Of a stretch of DNA of 64,000 nucleotides, positions 1 through 13,283 are shown in pieces. The translations under genes and the position numbers were made by a program. The DNA comes from Apus apus. Lineage: Eukaryota; Chordata; Aves; Apodiformes; Apodidae. Below the pieces are notes generated by a model. That model made no database searches and was not told the origin of the DNA. It saw only the letters and a list, made by a program, of their open reading frames with translations. Position 1 is the stretch's first letter. Every line of letters begins with the position of its first letter. The stretch is taken from the NCBI RefSeq assembly GCF_020740795.1, contig NC_067284.1:102353440-102417439 (forward strand). The letters run 5' to 3'.

Positions 1-612
1 CAAGAAGGCCAATGGTATCTCGGGGTGCATTAAGAGGAGTGTCTCCAGCAGATTGAGGGAGGTTCTCCCCTCCCTCTACTCAGCCCTGGTGAGACCTTAC
101 TTGGAGTATTGTGTCCAGTTCTGGGCTCCCCAGTTCAAGAGGGACAGGGATCTACTAGAGAGAGTTCAACAGAGGGCTACAAGGATGATTAAGGGACTGG
201 AACACCTACCTTACAAGGAAAGACTAAGAGACCTGGGGCTTTTCAGTCTAGACAGGAGAAGACTGAGGGGGGATCTAATGTCTACAAATACATGAGGGCT
301 GGGCACCAAGAAGGCAGGGAGAAGCTCTTTTCACTTGTGCCCTGTGATAGGAGGAGGGGCGATGCACTCAAGCTCAAGTGTAGGAAGTTTCACCTTAACA
401 TGAGGAAGAACTTGCTTACTGTGAGGGTTACAGAGCACTGGAACAGGTTGCCTGGAGAAGTTGTGGAGTCTCCTTCTCTGGAGACTTTCAAGACCTGTCT
501 GAATGCCTTTCTGAGTGATCTGCCCTAGTTGTGTGTGGTTTTTTGGTCCTGCTCTGGCAGGGAGTTGGAGTCAATGATCTTCAGAGGTCCCTTCCGTCCC
601 CTGATATTCTGT
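1..612 (+). mobile_element. CR1 LINE, 3' end of the reverse-transcriptase ORF plus tail
   Basis: This is a 5'-truncated CR1 retrotransposon in an intron of REPS1. Frames at 53-295 and 292-528 read as the C-terminal part of the CR1 ORF2 protein: [18 protein letters not shown], then a [16 protein letters not shown] stretch, then LNMRKNLLTVRVTEHWNRLP and VVESPSLETFK. The frame changes near 292, so the copy is broken. It ends at about 612 in the short T/G/A octamer-like tail (gatattctgtgata) typical of CR1 3' ends. The 5' limit lies outside the window. It is non-autonomous and dead. CR1 at this density is a bird or reptile hallmark. Confidence 0.93.
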
Positions 613-1447
613 GATACTTCATGTTTTGTTTTCATAATTTGTAGCCTTCATCCAGATTGTAAGTTCTCTGGGACATCTTAGCATCCTCAGTTGGAAAAGT
701 ACTTCGTAGTGCTCTAAGGGTCTCCCAGCTATCAGCAGCACATTCTTGCTTCCCTTAATCAGGAAGGTCAATGATGTAAACACCATTTGAGCACTCTCTA
801 TGTACCTCATTGCAAAATCAGCTATGTTAGCTTGAGCTGCCATGGAAAACTGCTGAAGTTAAGCTTGCTGATTGTTTTGCTTTGAGGTGGATGGGGAACA
901 GTTGCACTGTGTTCCAGTGGAGGGATTAACTTTTGGCAGTAACAGATAATGGTAATGTAGTAACAGAAGCAGCTGTAGCAGTATATCATCGGGCCACAGT
1001 CTCTTTTGTACTATACTGTGCCTCATAACACTGGGGATTGGACTTTATTCAGAATTCTTCTAACATCCAGAGCACAACGCTTGAGAGTGGAGTATGTTCA
1101 AATAACTATTTCTTCTTATTTTCATAGTGACTTTAGTTTCTTTCAAATCTTCATTTCTGAATGAAAAGACAGGTCTGACTGATTCTGCAGGTACAGCTTT
1201 TTACTGTGTGCCTCTTCTGCTCCCAGGCCAAAACAGTATTTATGGCCAAGTTAATTTTACATGTTTTTGCTCCAAAGCAGATACTCTTGTAATCCAGCCT
1301 GTGCTTCTAAAGAAAAACGGAATGAATTTTAGGTGTTAATTGTATTCATGTATCAGAACCACAGCATACTTCTATTTATTACAACTGTTTCTGAATGAAA
1401 TATTTTTTCAAGTAGTAGTTTTCTAAATATAGTTTATATCCCTTTAG
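613..1447 (+). other. REPS1 intron sequence
   Basis: Non-coding intron between the CR1 copy and the first REPS1 exon in the window. Around 650-700 a stretch with 'gattgtaagttctctggga' resembles the 3' tail of old CR1/L2-type LINEs, but weakly. A splice-like interval at 1128-1190 was examined and rejected as an exon. The preceding REPS1 exon must lie left of position 1. Confidence 0.7.
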
Positions 1448-1543
1448 GTTGAAAAGCCATCTGATTCTGCAAGTTCTCTTAGAGTTGCCAAAGCAGATGG
1501 AAGAGTTGAAGACAAAGCTCCTGCTAATGTCCCCACTAGTGCG
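1448..1543 (+). CDS. REPS1: REPS1 exon (linker before the proline-rich segment)
   Basis: Internal exon of RalBP1-associated Eps-domain protein 1, an endocytic adaptor. It encodes 32 residues starting VEKPSDSASSLRVAKADGR and ending NVPTSA, a low-complexity, charged, Ser/Ala-rich linker. It is bounded by a good acceptor (ccctttag at 1440-1447) and a GT donor at 1544, and both edges are in phase 0. The wording matches the known C-terminal linker of vertebrate REPS1, which is less conserved than the exons that follow. The N-terminal EH domains are upstream of the window. The identification rests mainly on the three downstream exons, which join in frame. Confidence 0.88.
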
Positions 1544-2159
1544 GTATGCAGAGTACACTTGGAAGAAGTGTACAGTTGTCTGATGTATATGAAATGATAC
1601 AACTGTTTCAATTTGCAACAGCAACTTTATACACTTCCACTTGAACTCAGTTTTCTTCGGTCCAATATGTGCTTGCAATAGGCATAGATGTGTATGGTGA
1701 TTTTTTGTATTAGAAGATGTTAAAGATCAGCTTTGTTCTCGAGAAAATTAAGATACTTGTAAGCATTTAAATTTTTTAAATAGCAAAACTTTTAGTGTAG
1801 AACTTTGTTAGTTGGAGCTTTTTTTATTACTGGCACTTATTTACAGGGGGGAAGTGTGCTCTGAGATGTTGTGTGTTCGCAATTGTCAGTCGTACCATGA
1901 TGTTTCTGCTTGCACAGTTCTTTGTCCGTGTGTAGCAACTTGCTCCCCTTTCACCACAGGGTAGCATCTAGTACTTCAGTTTTTTTTTCCAGACCGTATT
2001 AGAATGCAGCTAGATGTCCATCAGAAAATGTCCCATAGCTTGTAAATTCTGTTAGCTCAGTACCTGATTTTAAGAACATGTGGCACAAATGACCAGCATA
2101 TAATCCAAGTAAAAATAAGTTAGGTTGTGAGAATTAACAGGCTCTTTTTTCCTCTTCAG
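1544..2159 (+). other. REPS1 intron
   Basis: AT-rich intron with a donor at 1544 and an acceptor (cctcttcag) ending at 2159. No repeat or additional exon was recognised. Confidence 0.85.
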
Positions 2160-2308
2160 AGTAAAGGCACTACCCCACTTGCTCCACCACCAAAGCCTAT
2201 TCGCAGAAGATTAAAATCAGAAGATGAGCTAAGACCTGAAGCTGAGGAACTTTCACAGAAAACAGGTGTCATAGCTGCTGTTCTTGCTTCACAGCCATCT
2301 ATTCCTAG
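2160..2308 (+). CDS. REPS1: REPS1 exon (proline-rich and basic segment)
   Basis: 149-nt exon encoding [20 protein letters not shown], then [17 protein letters not shown], then [13 protein letters not shown]. The [11 protein letters not shown] segment is a proline-rich, basic SH3-ligand-like motif conserved in REPS1. The exon starts in phase 0 after cctcttcag and ends with a split arginine codon (AG|A) at donor gtaaca. REPS1 couples Ral effector signalling (RalBP1) to clathrin-mediated endocytosis through EH domains. This part lies just before the RalBP1-binding coiled coil. The identification is confident because the peptide is nearly the vertebrate consensus. Confidence 0.95.
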
Positions 2309-4072
<1,764 letters not shown>

Positions 4073-4141
4073 GATGTTCTTGAAGAGAGGATCTCCCTGG
4101 AAGTCCAACTGGAACAACTTCGACCCTTCTCTCACCTCTAA
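4073..4141 (+). CDS. REPS1: REPS1 terminal coding exon and stop
   Basis: Terminal coding exon encoding DVLEERISLEVQLEQLRPF followed by SHL and a TAA stop at 4139-4141. DVLEERISLEVQLEQL continues the C-terminal coiled coil. The RPFSHL end is the conserved REPS1 C-terminus. The phase agrees with the previous exon. The gene is intact here, with no frameshift or premature stop in the four exons seen (126 codons plus stop). Coding direction is left to right, and REPS1 converges tail-to-tail with CCDC28A. Confidence 0.96.
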   Translation, partial: DVLEERISLEVQLEQLRPFSHL

Positions 4142-4656
4142 GCCTACTGCCGTTAACTGTGAATTTACTAATTTTGAAAGGGGTGTTCGTTTCAAAGCCT
4201 ATTTAAAGATCCATGCATCTAGCTCAGTGCACTGTATTCTACATTAAATGTTGTGGTTCTATTTTGTCAATTTGTCCACTTTTGTATTTAAGTATTTTAA
4301 TTTCAGTACAGAGAAAAAAAAACTTTTTCCTTGAATGTGACACTGCCTCTCACATCATTTTCTGTGGGCATCCCTGATCTTTGTTGGACTTGAGTTTGCA
4401 GAGTTTGTCGCCAAAATTTCCAACTGGAATTTTTTAGTGGTTTCTTTTTTTCCCCATTAAAACACTGTTGCAGAAGAGGATTGCTAATCAATTTACTTTA
4501 AACTTTAAGCACATAAACTCTTCTTTTGTTATGGCATTTATTTTATTGTGCCAGAAAAGAGAAAAACTAGTAATCTGTCATCAGCCAATGTTACTTTCCA
4601 AGCTGCCTTTCACAACTGGAAAGTTGTTCACAATTCTAGAAAGCCTGCCTCTTTGC

Positions 4657-4662
4657 AATAAA
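4657..4662 (+). terminator. Candidate proximal polyadenylation signal of REPS1
   Basis: AATAAA about 515 bases after the stop, with no strong downstream GT-rich element. It may be used weakly or not at all. Confidence 0.35.
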
Positions 4663-5044
4663 CCAACTAGTTCAGGTTGACAGAGTTCTTGCAGGCTGTT
4701 TGCTGTATCATCTGGATTTGATTTTTTGTTGCATACATTACAGAGTATGTAACCACAGATTGCCAGGTGTTCACATTTTATCCATTCATGGTCCTGATTC
4801 AGCTGCATGTGTATAAAGATCTAGGGTACAATTGGTAGTCTCTCAGACCTTTTTCAGTCCTCCCTTTGTGAAAAGTTGGGTGTAAATCCCCAGCATATTA
4901 ATTACACATTCCCTAAGCACCACCTGTAATTGCATGTTTCACACATTACCTTTTTAGTAACAAATCACATCCACCAGTCTTCACTATAACAAATTGTATT
5001 GTCAAGTAATGTGTCAATACCTCTATGAACTTCTACTTCCCAGC

Positions 5045-5106
5045 AAAAAAAAAAAAAAACAACAAAAACAACAACCCACAACAACAAAAAAAAACCCACA
5101 AAAAAT
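5045..5106 (+). repeat. A-rich then CAA/CCA low-complexity tract
   Basis: A run of about 15 A is followed by alternating AAC/ACA/CCC units. One of several similar tracts in the window (also 6261, 14651 and 52708, with a T/G version at 45500). It lies in the presumed REPS1 3' UTR. Confidence 0.8.
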
Positions 5107-5425
5107 TAACAGTTTGCTTTTTAGAAATTCTGGGGTACCTTCTGTCACCTTCTTTCCAGGCCTTATTTCTCTGGAGTTTAGACAGGCTTCACTATCAAGA
5201 GAGTTCCCTGAGTGTATCCTGCTATTCAGGTTGATGTACTGTATTAGGATTTGTTGTATATTGTATGATACACACCTTTTGATCTCATATGTAAATTTGC
5301 ATTAATTGCTGACTAACAGCAAATATTCTATTTAATGGCTTCTTCTGGCTGTGGGATCATAGATGTTTAACTGCATGGATGTATCTCTGCAGAATCAGAA
5401 CTAGCAATTGTGTGATTTTTACACC

Positions 5426-5431
5426 AATAAA
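5426..5431 (+). terminator. Candidate distal polyadenylation signal of REPS1
   Basis: AATAAA followed by a T/G-rich downstream element at about 5440-5460. It is the best placed signal for ending the REPS1 transcript. Confidence 0.5.
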
Positions 5432-6260
5432 ACAGCACAATATTTTGATTTTGTTGATTCATCTTTACCTGGGAATTGAAACTTGTTCAAAGAGCGGGGA
5501 GGGTTTTATTGCAGGTCTGCAGGCAATTTTTTTGTAATTTTGACGCATGTATGCAAAACAGTCCATCATAATCACCTGACCATTTTCTTCCCTCATTTCT
5601 TAGCTGTTGGTCGGAAGTGATCAAATTCTCTTCGTAATCTGTGGCTGTACTCCTTTTGTATTCTCCTATAAGCAAATGTCATATAGTTGTAACTTCTAAA
5701 AAGTAAATGCTACTACTGACTTGGATCAAAGAAACGTATATTTCTTTAGTCTGCATTTCTGGTTTGATTTCCTTGAGAGTACCTTTCAAAATTAAAACCA
5801 AATGGATCCCCGGTTAGCTGTCCTTAAACTCACTGTCTCACTTCTATGCTTAAATGAAATTCTCTTAACATCTGCTTCCCTTACACAAGGATAGCTCAAA
5901 TCAGATATTTCCACTGGATATGCTCTTTGTTAACATGAAAAAAAGTATTTATTTTTCTGGTTATTGTATAGACATTGGATAATAATGGTTATTTTTAATA
6001 CTGTAGCTATGCCAACATTTTTTCAAATGTCATGGAAGTGTTGCAGATGCCTTATGTATGTAATCCAAAGCAAGATTCCCTGGTATGAAAGACACGAATG
6101 TCATAGTTGGATGAAAAGATACTTTCTATTTGCATGTTAATGGATTAAAAAATGCTAGCTAAATGGGCACAAAGCTTACATATAAATTACTTTTCAACTG
6201 TGCCTTGCTGATTAGTAGATAAAGTGCAAGACTTTAAGAAATAACATAACCAGGGAAATG

Positions 6261-6325
6261 CAAAAAAAAACACCCAAACCAAACAAACCAAACCAAAAAC
6301 CCAAAACAGACCAAAACAAAACCAA
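6261..6325 (+). repeat. A/C-rich low-complexity tract
   Basis: Runs of A with interspersed CCAAA/CAAAC units (for example aaaccaaacaaaccaaacc). Same style as the tract at 5045. Confidence 0.8.
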
Positions 6326-6961
6326 TTCAAAGTTGATTAACTAGTCAGTTCTATTATAACTGCCAAATAGCAAGAACAGTGTTTTAAAAGTGGGAAAAGT
6401 GGGTCACTTATGGTAGTAAAAAAATGTTGATTTCAAGCCAACTGTATCTTGTCCACAGGTTATTTTGAATTTGAAAATACATTTTTAAAATAGAACTTTT
6501 CATATTAATATTTAAGTACTAACCCTGTGTTTGTAGCAGCAAGATTCTTAAATCAGAATTTAACATTTTAAGCTTAAATATAAAAAGCCTTTTACATTCA
6601 AATGTGACATGTAGATATGAATTTATGTAACATCCGTATCTTTCTAGTGGAATGTCAAGTTAGTATCTCAAATTAAGAATTTAGGCAATCTGAACATTTT
6701 TGTGTCTTGCCAACAAGTCTGTTTTTAAGAATTTTTGTGGATTACTTTTAATGTATCATTCAGTAAGTTTTAAACTAGTTTTCCATGATCAGAAGAGCTT
6801 CTAACTGAAAAATTACTTATGTCTTAAGGACATCACTGCCAATGATGTTCAGAAGTTACCTCAGTAATGTAACCCAACTTTAATCCTGTATAAAATTATT
6901 CCCCTGTCTTCTCCATTTGTTTGATCTTGATCCAGCTACTTGATGCATTCTTTTTTATGAA

Positions 6962-7050
6962 CTTAGATTGTAAGCTCTTTGGGGCAAGGAATTATGTACT
7001 GTACAAGTGATGTGCTCTCTATATTGCAAGTATAAATGTAGGCTAAATAG
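6962..7050 (+). repeat. Ancient LINE 3' tail-like sequence
   Basis: The motif gattgtaagctctttggggc, followed by aaggaattatgtactgtaca, resembles the conserved 3' tail of L2/L3- or old CR1-type LINEs of amniotes, where 'TGTAAGCTC..GGGGCAGGGA' is typical. The copy is short and decayed, and family assignment needs a repeat library. Confidence 0.5.
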
Positions 7051-8356
7051 GATGAAGTGTGATTCATGTACCCAGCTAGGATGGATGGACAGCAGCATGC
7101 ATTTCTGAAACACCTGCAAAATGTTTTTCTTTGGACTTTGTGATTGGGGGAGTGTCTCTTTTCTAACTTGATTTGCATTTCTGTTGTTTCTCCTACTAAT
7201 GTGCCTCTCATTCCACCTGCTTTGGAGTTGCTTTTTTTCTCTGTTCATTGCCTATCTTTGGACTGCAGAGAAGACTTCCAACCTGCAAAGGTAAAAGGCT
7301 GAAAAGTCACTTTTTTTGAGCAGCATTTTAAGTCTACCCAATGTAAGCTAGTATTTTCAATTTTTTTGTACTTCACATGCCCCTCATTCTATTTGCAATT
7401 ATATAGTACATTAACTAGAGGATCTCTTATTACTGAAAATGTCTTATGTGTGATAAACAAACTTGAGGTTATAAAAACTTAAAACTGAAGAAAATAAATC
7501 TGCAGCATTGTTTCTTGTGTGAGATGTCTCTGTCCCTTATGGATGGGGTGTACTGTGTTTCTGGTCTACAGCAGGGCTGAGTAAGTTGTTACTCTCCTGG
7601 GTTCTGCTATGCCAAGAGTTTGCAACTTTATGAATGACCTAGGCTGAATCACTTTCCTAAAAGAAAGAAAAAAAAAAAAAATTACCATCTCCTGACTCGT
7701 TCTAGTATTAGCTTCTCGTAGAAGGTAGTTTCACTAAATAATAATAGTTTACAAAAACATGGTACTCCAAAGTATATAACAACAATGCAATGCTCACTCT
7801 GTGTGGAACATTAAAAAATAACTTACGTATTTTAAATATATTTGTATGCTTAAGTTGCTTCAATAGTATACAAAGTAGACCATGCGCAGTTGAGTATTCA
7901 GTTATACTCCCCTAAGTTCCATTTTTTGAGACAAATAACTAGTTTCATAAGCAGAATTCCAGCATGATGTACATCCATTATGTACTAATCATTTATAAGA
8001 CGGTTCTATAGAAGAAAACACATGAGAACCAAGGACCTTGGTTAAGAAGGTTAACATTAAGACTTCTCTAGTAACAAAAAATACTAAAATGTTATTTCTC
8101 AATAGTCTTCAAAAATACCTAACTAACTCTTGTATAGGAACAATGTTAAAAATGTCTATATACTAATAACCAAATGAGACTCCACAGTGTTGTCCTGATA
8201 ATTAGTACCCAAGCAAAATACAAGCCTCTGAAATTATTGCTTTTCAAAATTGTTATGTGTTTGGGGAAAGAGTTTACTACTGTGTAATTTTCATTCAGTA
8301 ATATTTCTTCAAATTGGCAACATGGGCTTTAAAGGTGTAATTCCTGCTTTAAAACT

Positions 8357-8436
8357 AGATTGTACACTAGTTGTGCCTAAACTATGCGGTGCTGATTGTG
8401 CACTAATTGTACCTCGTTGTGCACTAACAGTGGACT
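8357..8436 (+). repeat. Degenerate short tandem repeat
   Basis: Three related units: gattgtacactagttgtgcc, gattgtgcactaattgtacc and cgttgtgcactaacag. The first two start about 34 bases apart and the third follows the second at about 20. The underlying frame repeats DCTLVVP / DCALIVP / RCALTV, but no gene is implied. Confidence 0.6.
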
Positions 8437-8566
8437 CCAAAGTGATATTTCAGTACTTTTTCCATCTTAGAGATATATAGGTATTCAGTGTCTTGCATTT
8501 AACTTACTGTTAGAAATAGCCCTTGTTTTATTTTAATAGTAAAAAAATCAGAACTGTAACTATTAA

Positions 8567-8893
8567 ATCACAGAATCACTGAATCTTCAAGGTTGGAAAA
8601 GACCTTCAAGATCAAGTCCAACTGTCTGCCTTACAACCCCTAATCACTAAACTATCTCCCAAAACACCACGTCTGCCTGTTTTTTTAACGCCTCCAGGGA
8701 TGGTGCCTGTACCACCTCCCTGGGCAGCCTGTTCCAATGCCTTACTACTCTTTCTGTGAAGAAACTTTTCCTAATATCCAATCTGAACCTCCCCGTCACA
8801 ACTTGACCCCATTTCCTCTTGTCCTGTCGCTTGTCACTGACCTCACCATAACCTTCTCTCAGGTAGTTGTAGAGAGCAATGAGGTCTCCTCCT
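8567..8893 (-). mobile_element. CR1 LINE 3' fragment, minus orientation
   Basis: Begins with atcacagaatcactgaatc and continues ttcaaggttggaaaagacc, the reverse complement of a CR1 3' end. It then passes through the usual 'cctccagggatggtgcctgtacc' and 'cctgggcagcctgttccaat' blocks to 'aggtctcctc'. It is 5'-truncated and has no coding capacity. Confidence 0.9.
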
Positions 8894-10649
8894 CAAAATA
8901 CTAATTTTGTGATCTCACGGCTCATATCCAGATCTTTAGGGGAATGTTAGTACTATTTGTCACACTTTGACAGCATGCTGTAGCACAGAAAGTTACATGA
9001 AATCTCTTCCATCTTTGGTAGATGAGGTGTTCTTGATGCTTTCACTCTTACAGATACAAAGAAGGCATCTAAGCTGGAAGCAGTTCAAATTACTATGATG
9101 TTTTGACTAATCTTGATTGTGAGCAACCTAGGAAGTTAACAAACATAAATAGTAAAAACTATTTAAAGTGACATTCAGGGGGGCATTGATGAAAAACCAA
9201 ATTCTGGCAAATACTGCTCTTGAACCCTGACTGGAGTGTTTGTTTCCAAGTATGCTGAGGAGCTCAGAGAGGTAGATACAAATCCTACTCTACAATGTGT
9301 GTAAACTCTTAAATATATCCCCTACAGCAGCAGTGGTGGCTTTTGCTTTCTGTTATCTAGCTTTAGAAGTCCGAACATTTATCTGTTTGGCTCAAGTCAG
9401 ACTGCATTTAAACTGACAGAGGAGGGTATGGTCCATGGGGAAGAACAAGTTAAATGTAAGGAACAGCACTTTGAGTTGGGAATGTCTTATTTGGTATCTT
9501 TTAAAAAGTCACATAAGACTAGCATTTGAAAGAAGAATTGCATATTGAGAAAGAAGGCACTAAAATCAATTATTTGCCCTGATGTGCAGCTGTGGGGGAG
9601 TGAGGAGTGGAATAAGCATTACAAGTTACTGTAAACTGTGACCACTTGCATATATCAACACTTGTTGGGGAATTCTGAAGGTCTAGCATGCATGATTGGC
9701 TGTGTCAGACTTAGAAAAATGGTAGGTATGGTAAGTAGCTTCAGCAATATATGACTTTTCAACAGACATTGGAGGAAATACTTTAGGGAAGCCTTTTTGG
9801 TATCTTAAGAGCGTGTTTCAATAAAATGCCATGGAATTCAGAACATGCTATGTGCTGTTGTGCTTTATTTTGCAGGTCTTTTTTAACTGATAGAAAGCTT
9901 CAGTCTCAGTATGAAAATACAATGTGCATTTCAAGAAAGACATTATGAAAGGAATTTATAGGAGGTTGTAATTCTATGTATTCTATCAGAAACTGCAGAA
10001 GTGCCTCTAACTTGTCCCTTCTATGCCTCCTTACCTGTGGAAGAAGAGCGCTGCAATTTAAAACCAACCCTTTTCCTAGAGCTTCAACCCCATTGTCATT
10101 CATTGCCCTCATGCCTGCTTTCTGCTCAGAAGGAGCTAAAAGGTCACAGAAGAATCAAGAGGTCATTTGCCATAGAACTGTACTTGAAAGGAATATATTT
10201 ATTGGTAGTGTTAAAGCAAGAATATTTCCATGGAAAAGCAATACTAATTCACATGTCATTTTGCCAAAAATTAAGAGGCTTATCATTTTGGTGGATTCGG
10301 TTGTTTTCACCATAGGTGGACTTGCTAACCAAAAAATACACTAAAATTGTATTAGAATGCTTAGAACTTTTAATGCCAGAAGTATTAAATGTTGTTTTGT
10401 GAATGTTTTTTTATACTTTTTTTTCCTGTAGCCTTTTCAAACAGTGGAATCTTCTGAAGATTTAAAGCTTCCTTTTTGCGAGTAGCTATGCATGTAGAAT
10501 GGCAGGAAAATCTTGGTTCCATAGATTTAAGTGAGGTTGCGTTTCAGCTGTCACCACTCAGGACTGTTCTGAGCTGAAATTAGTATGAAGTGAGTACTGC
10601 CAAAAATTTAACAGAATGGACATTATGTTGATTCCAAGCTAGAATTTTG

Positions 10650-10915
10650 GGTATAACATTGCAACACCGTCCCCAAGGCAGAGGGACCGCGGCCACTCAT
10701 GTCCCGAGACTCTGCCAAGAAAGAGGAGCCTGAGCCCGCCCTGGGCTCCGGGGTGGGATGGGGCTCCGGACCGACACGGGCAGCTCTGCCTCGGCGGCAG
10801 GGAGAAGGCTGGGGAGGGGAGCAGGCTAGGCAAGAGAGAGGGCTGGGGTGGCCCAGTCCCAGTCGCTACAAGTACAGGCCTTCGGGAGCGCCGCAAACAG
10901 GTTGTGGCGCAGCAG
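10650..10915. other. Small isolated CpG-rich patch
   Basis: Roughly 265 bp that is clearly more GC- and CpG-rich than its AT-rich surroundings (for example gaccgcggcc, ctccggaccgacacggg, ctcggcggc and ttcgggagcgccgc). It sits directly before a LINE reverse-transcriptase fragment. Open frames on both strands follow from composition. It could be an orphan CpG island, a relic first exon or part of an insertion. No gene was recognised. Confidence 0.45.
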
Positions 10916-10916
10916 T

Positions 10917-11000
10917 TCATGGTGGCAGATGGTGCCAGGTGGTGTCCCTCAGAGGTCTGTATTGGATCAGTGTTTGCATCTTTTTAATATTTTTCAAACT
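10917..11000 (+). mobile_element. CR1-like reverse-transcriptase fragment
   Basis: The frame reads GGVPQRSVLDQ..LFNIF, matching the conserved GVPQGSVLGPVLFNIF block of LINE/CR1 reverse transcriptase with substitutions and a small length change. After that the similarity is lost. It is a very short, decayed piece from the middle of ORF2 without a 3' tail, unlike the other CR1 copies here, which are 3' ends. Confidence 0.6.
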
Positions 11001-12255
11001 CTGTGTGAAGACAGTGCTTGCCAGTCTGAACAGATACCCATGCAAAATGATGATCACATTAAAGTGTTTGGATAGTAGCAAGGAATACAACTTGCTTCCA
11101 TCCCATTTCTACACACCTTTCAAAATAACATGGTACATTCCTAGTTTAGTAGTGAAACTTGGAAAATGAAACTTGAGGATTTTGAAAATACATGCTAGAG
11201 TTGTTTTTCAAGCAAATGCTTTAAAAATCTCCCACTGCTACACCCTGCTGCTGTTTGCTAGTCTTTTTCATTAGAGTGAGTGCTGTCAGTAGAGCCCTAA
11301 CATGCAAAGTTGCAGTCCTGCTGGGCTGTTTTTCTTCCCAGCACACAATTTTTGAGGCCTGAGAATGTCTCTGAAACCTTACCCAGAAAGAGCCTTTGGG
11401 GTGGTTCTACTCCTGATCCAGCTCACCAACTGTTCTTCAGCTTAACATTTACAGAAGTAATAGTGTGTTTTACTGTAACAGGTTCTTCCCTTCCTACTAA
11501 AGACCCAACTTTAGAAAAGTAGAAAAAAACTACTTCATTATCTACTAATGTGGGATTGCAGGTTTATGAACTTAGGCAGTTCAGCCACTCTGTTTATTTT
11601 TATACTGTGACTTAGTTTGGGTTTGATGGCAGAGAAAGCCTTTTCTAGTGCTGCTGTTATATGGGGAGCTGTGAGTTTAAAAACATACTTTTGAGGTTTG
11701 TAAAGTACAAGGAAAATTATTACCAGTGATTTGTAAATCCACACTTGGCACAATTTAATCACCTAAAGTAGATGTCGCCCAAGAGGCTACAGCTTTAAAA
11801 TGTGTGTGACAAAAATAAAGAAATGGCTGTCATTATTTCCATTCCAGACTGGCAACCTCTTGAATGTAAGGCTGCTTTGAGAGGACTACTGGTTTTTATT
11901 TGTATGCCTTTCTGAATCCACAGCTGCCATTTTAAATCAGACCTGCTGAGATAGTTTCATGAGCTTCTGAGCACAACTGTTTCCAGCCAACCTAGAACTT
12001 TGATTTCTGGTACTTCCAGACACACTGCCTTACCTTAGAAACCATGTTTCCTGACAACTTCAAATTTCAGTGACATTCTTAGGATAAAAGCCTTGTGGTT
12101 TCCACTAAAGATGTTGCATTTCACAGTGCATCTATTGGAAGTTCTAGCACAGAAGACAACAATCTCTGCTGCATCAGAAGGCAAAGATGTGTCGGCTAGT
12201 TAATCAGTGTGAAGAAAAGCTGAGCTCCTACACTTCAGACTCCATTACTCCTACA

Positions 12256-12310
12256 CTTGAGACTTTGTGTGAACAAAGCATTCCCACAGCTGCTTCTGTC
12301 CTAGGGGCAG
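12256..12310. repeat. 55-bp direct repeat, copy 1
   Basis: Contains gagactttgtgtg, agcattcccacagctgcttc and tgtcctaggggcag. It is nearly identical to the segment at 13230-13283, with about three mismatches and a one-base length difference. The flanks are not shared. Confidence 0.8.
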
Positions 12311-13229
12311 GAGCTGGGGTCTATTGCCTTTTGTGGGAAACGTGTAAATGCCCTCATTTTTTTTTTATGTGAAAGATTACAGTATGACTCATGCAAAACT
12401 TGCTGGCTGATCTGCAGCTCATTTGCAGTCACTGTGATCATCAGTAGCCTGTCACCACACCTTGCTCTGAGCCAGCTGAAGCCTAGAACTGGGTTAAGGT
12501 TGCTCAGGTTTATTGATGCAGGTCTAACAAAAATATCTTCTCTCTGCAGTGCAGTTGTTACATGGGTCCTGCTCTGATGTCTCATCCCTGTTGTCATACG
12601 TTCTACACAATACCCTGGTTGGCACTTCTGAGCAGTCAGTGGAGGGTTTGGTATGTACTCATTCACATGAAAAATTTCATCTTTTTATATTGAGTGAACA
12701 GCGCTGTCATAAATAAAGCCCATGTTTTGTGATGATGACAGTAAGATTGCACAAGTCATAGATCACTGACAGTGAATTTAATTATTTGTAATTACAAGGG
12801 ATTGGATTGCCAGTGTTGCTGGCTAAACACATTGTGTGTTTATAATCCTGAACAGTCTCTGAACTCAGAACTCACATGGACAGAACAGATTTATGCATGT
12901 GACATTTAACATGAAGTGCAGATTCAATTGCATGAGGAGTGATGAAATGCAAGCACATTTAGAAAAAATAACTCTTAACATGCAGCAAGCCTCCTGGCAT
13001 CCTCGTGTGCTTTGGGATAGTCTAGGCCAAATTTGGATGCCATCTTCATTTTCAGTAAGTGAGCTCTGTGCCCAGCTTCCCTGTGATAGGGAAACTCTGA
13101 GCAGCTCCCTTCTAGAAAAAAAAAAATTACCTTCCAAGCACCTGTTACACCTACAACAGTTGGTGTTCATACAAGGGAATAGTCAGGGAAATAATCCATT
13201 TGAAAACAGTTTTGATTTCTCATAAGAAG

Positions 13230-13283
13230 CTTGAGACTTTGTGTGGAAAAAGCATTCCCACAGCTGCTTCTGTCCTAAGGCAG
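13230..13283. repeat. 55-bp direct repeat, copy 2
   Basis: Second copy of the segment at 12256-12310, in the same orientation and about 970 bp downstream. No terminal inverted repeats or matching LTR-like extensions were seen. Confidence 0.8.

Larger units (their letters stand above)
4142..5450 (+). other. REPS1: REPS1 3' UTR (approximate end)
   Basis: Sequence following the stop codon. Two canonical AATAAA hexamers lie at 4657-4662 and 5426-5431. The second is followed within about 20 bases by a T/G-rich stretch (tattttgattttgttgatt), so it is the better distal polyadenylation site, and 5450 is my inferred end. The UTR contains the A/C-rich tract at 5045-5106. Transcript data would be needed to place the true cleavage site. 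Confidence 0.5.

Noticed and set aside
1128-1190. Splice-bounded open interval (ttttcatag ... ctgcag|gtacag) that looks like an extra REPS1 exon
   Set aside because: Its only open frame does not join in phase with the exon at 1448; joined, it creates an immediate stop. REPS1 also has no such peptide between known exons.
9906-10344. Open frames of 68-122 codons on both strands, considered as ECT2L or pseudogene remnants
   Set aside because: No recognisable domain and mutually overlapping frames. Probably chance.
12301-12666. 121-codon minus-strand open frame, considered as an ECT2L exon
   Set aside because: It has no F-box, DH or PH-like motif, no good splice borders, and overlaps one copy of the 55-bp direct repeat.
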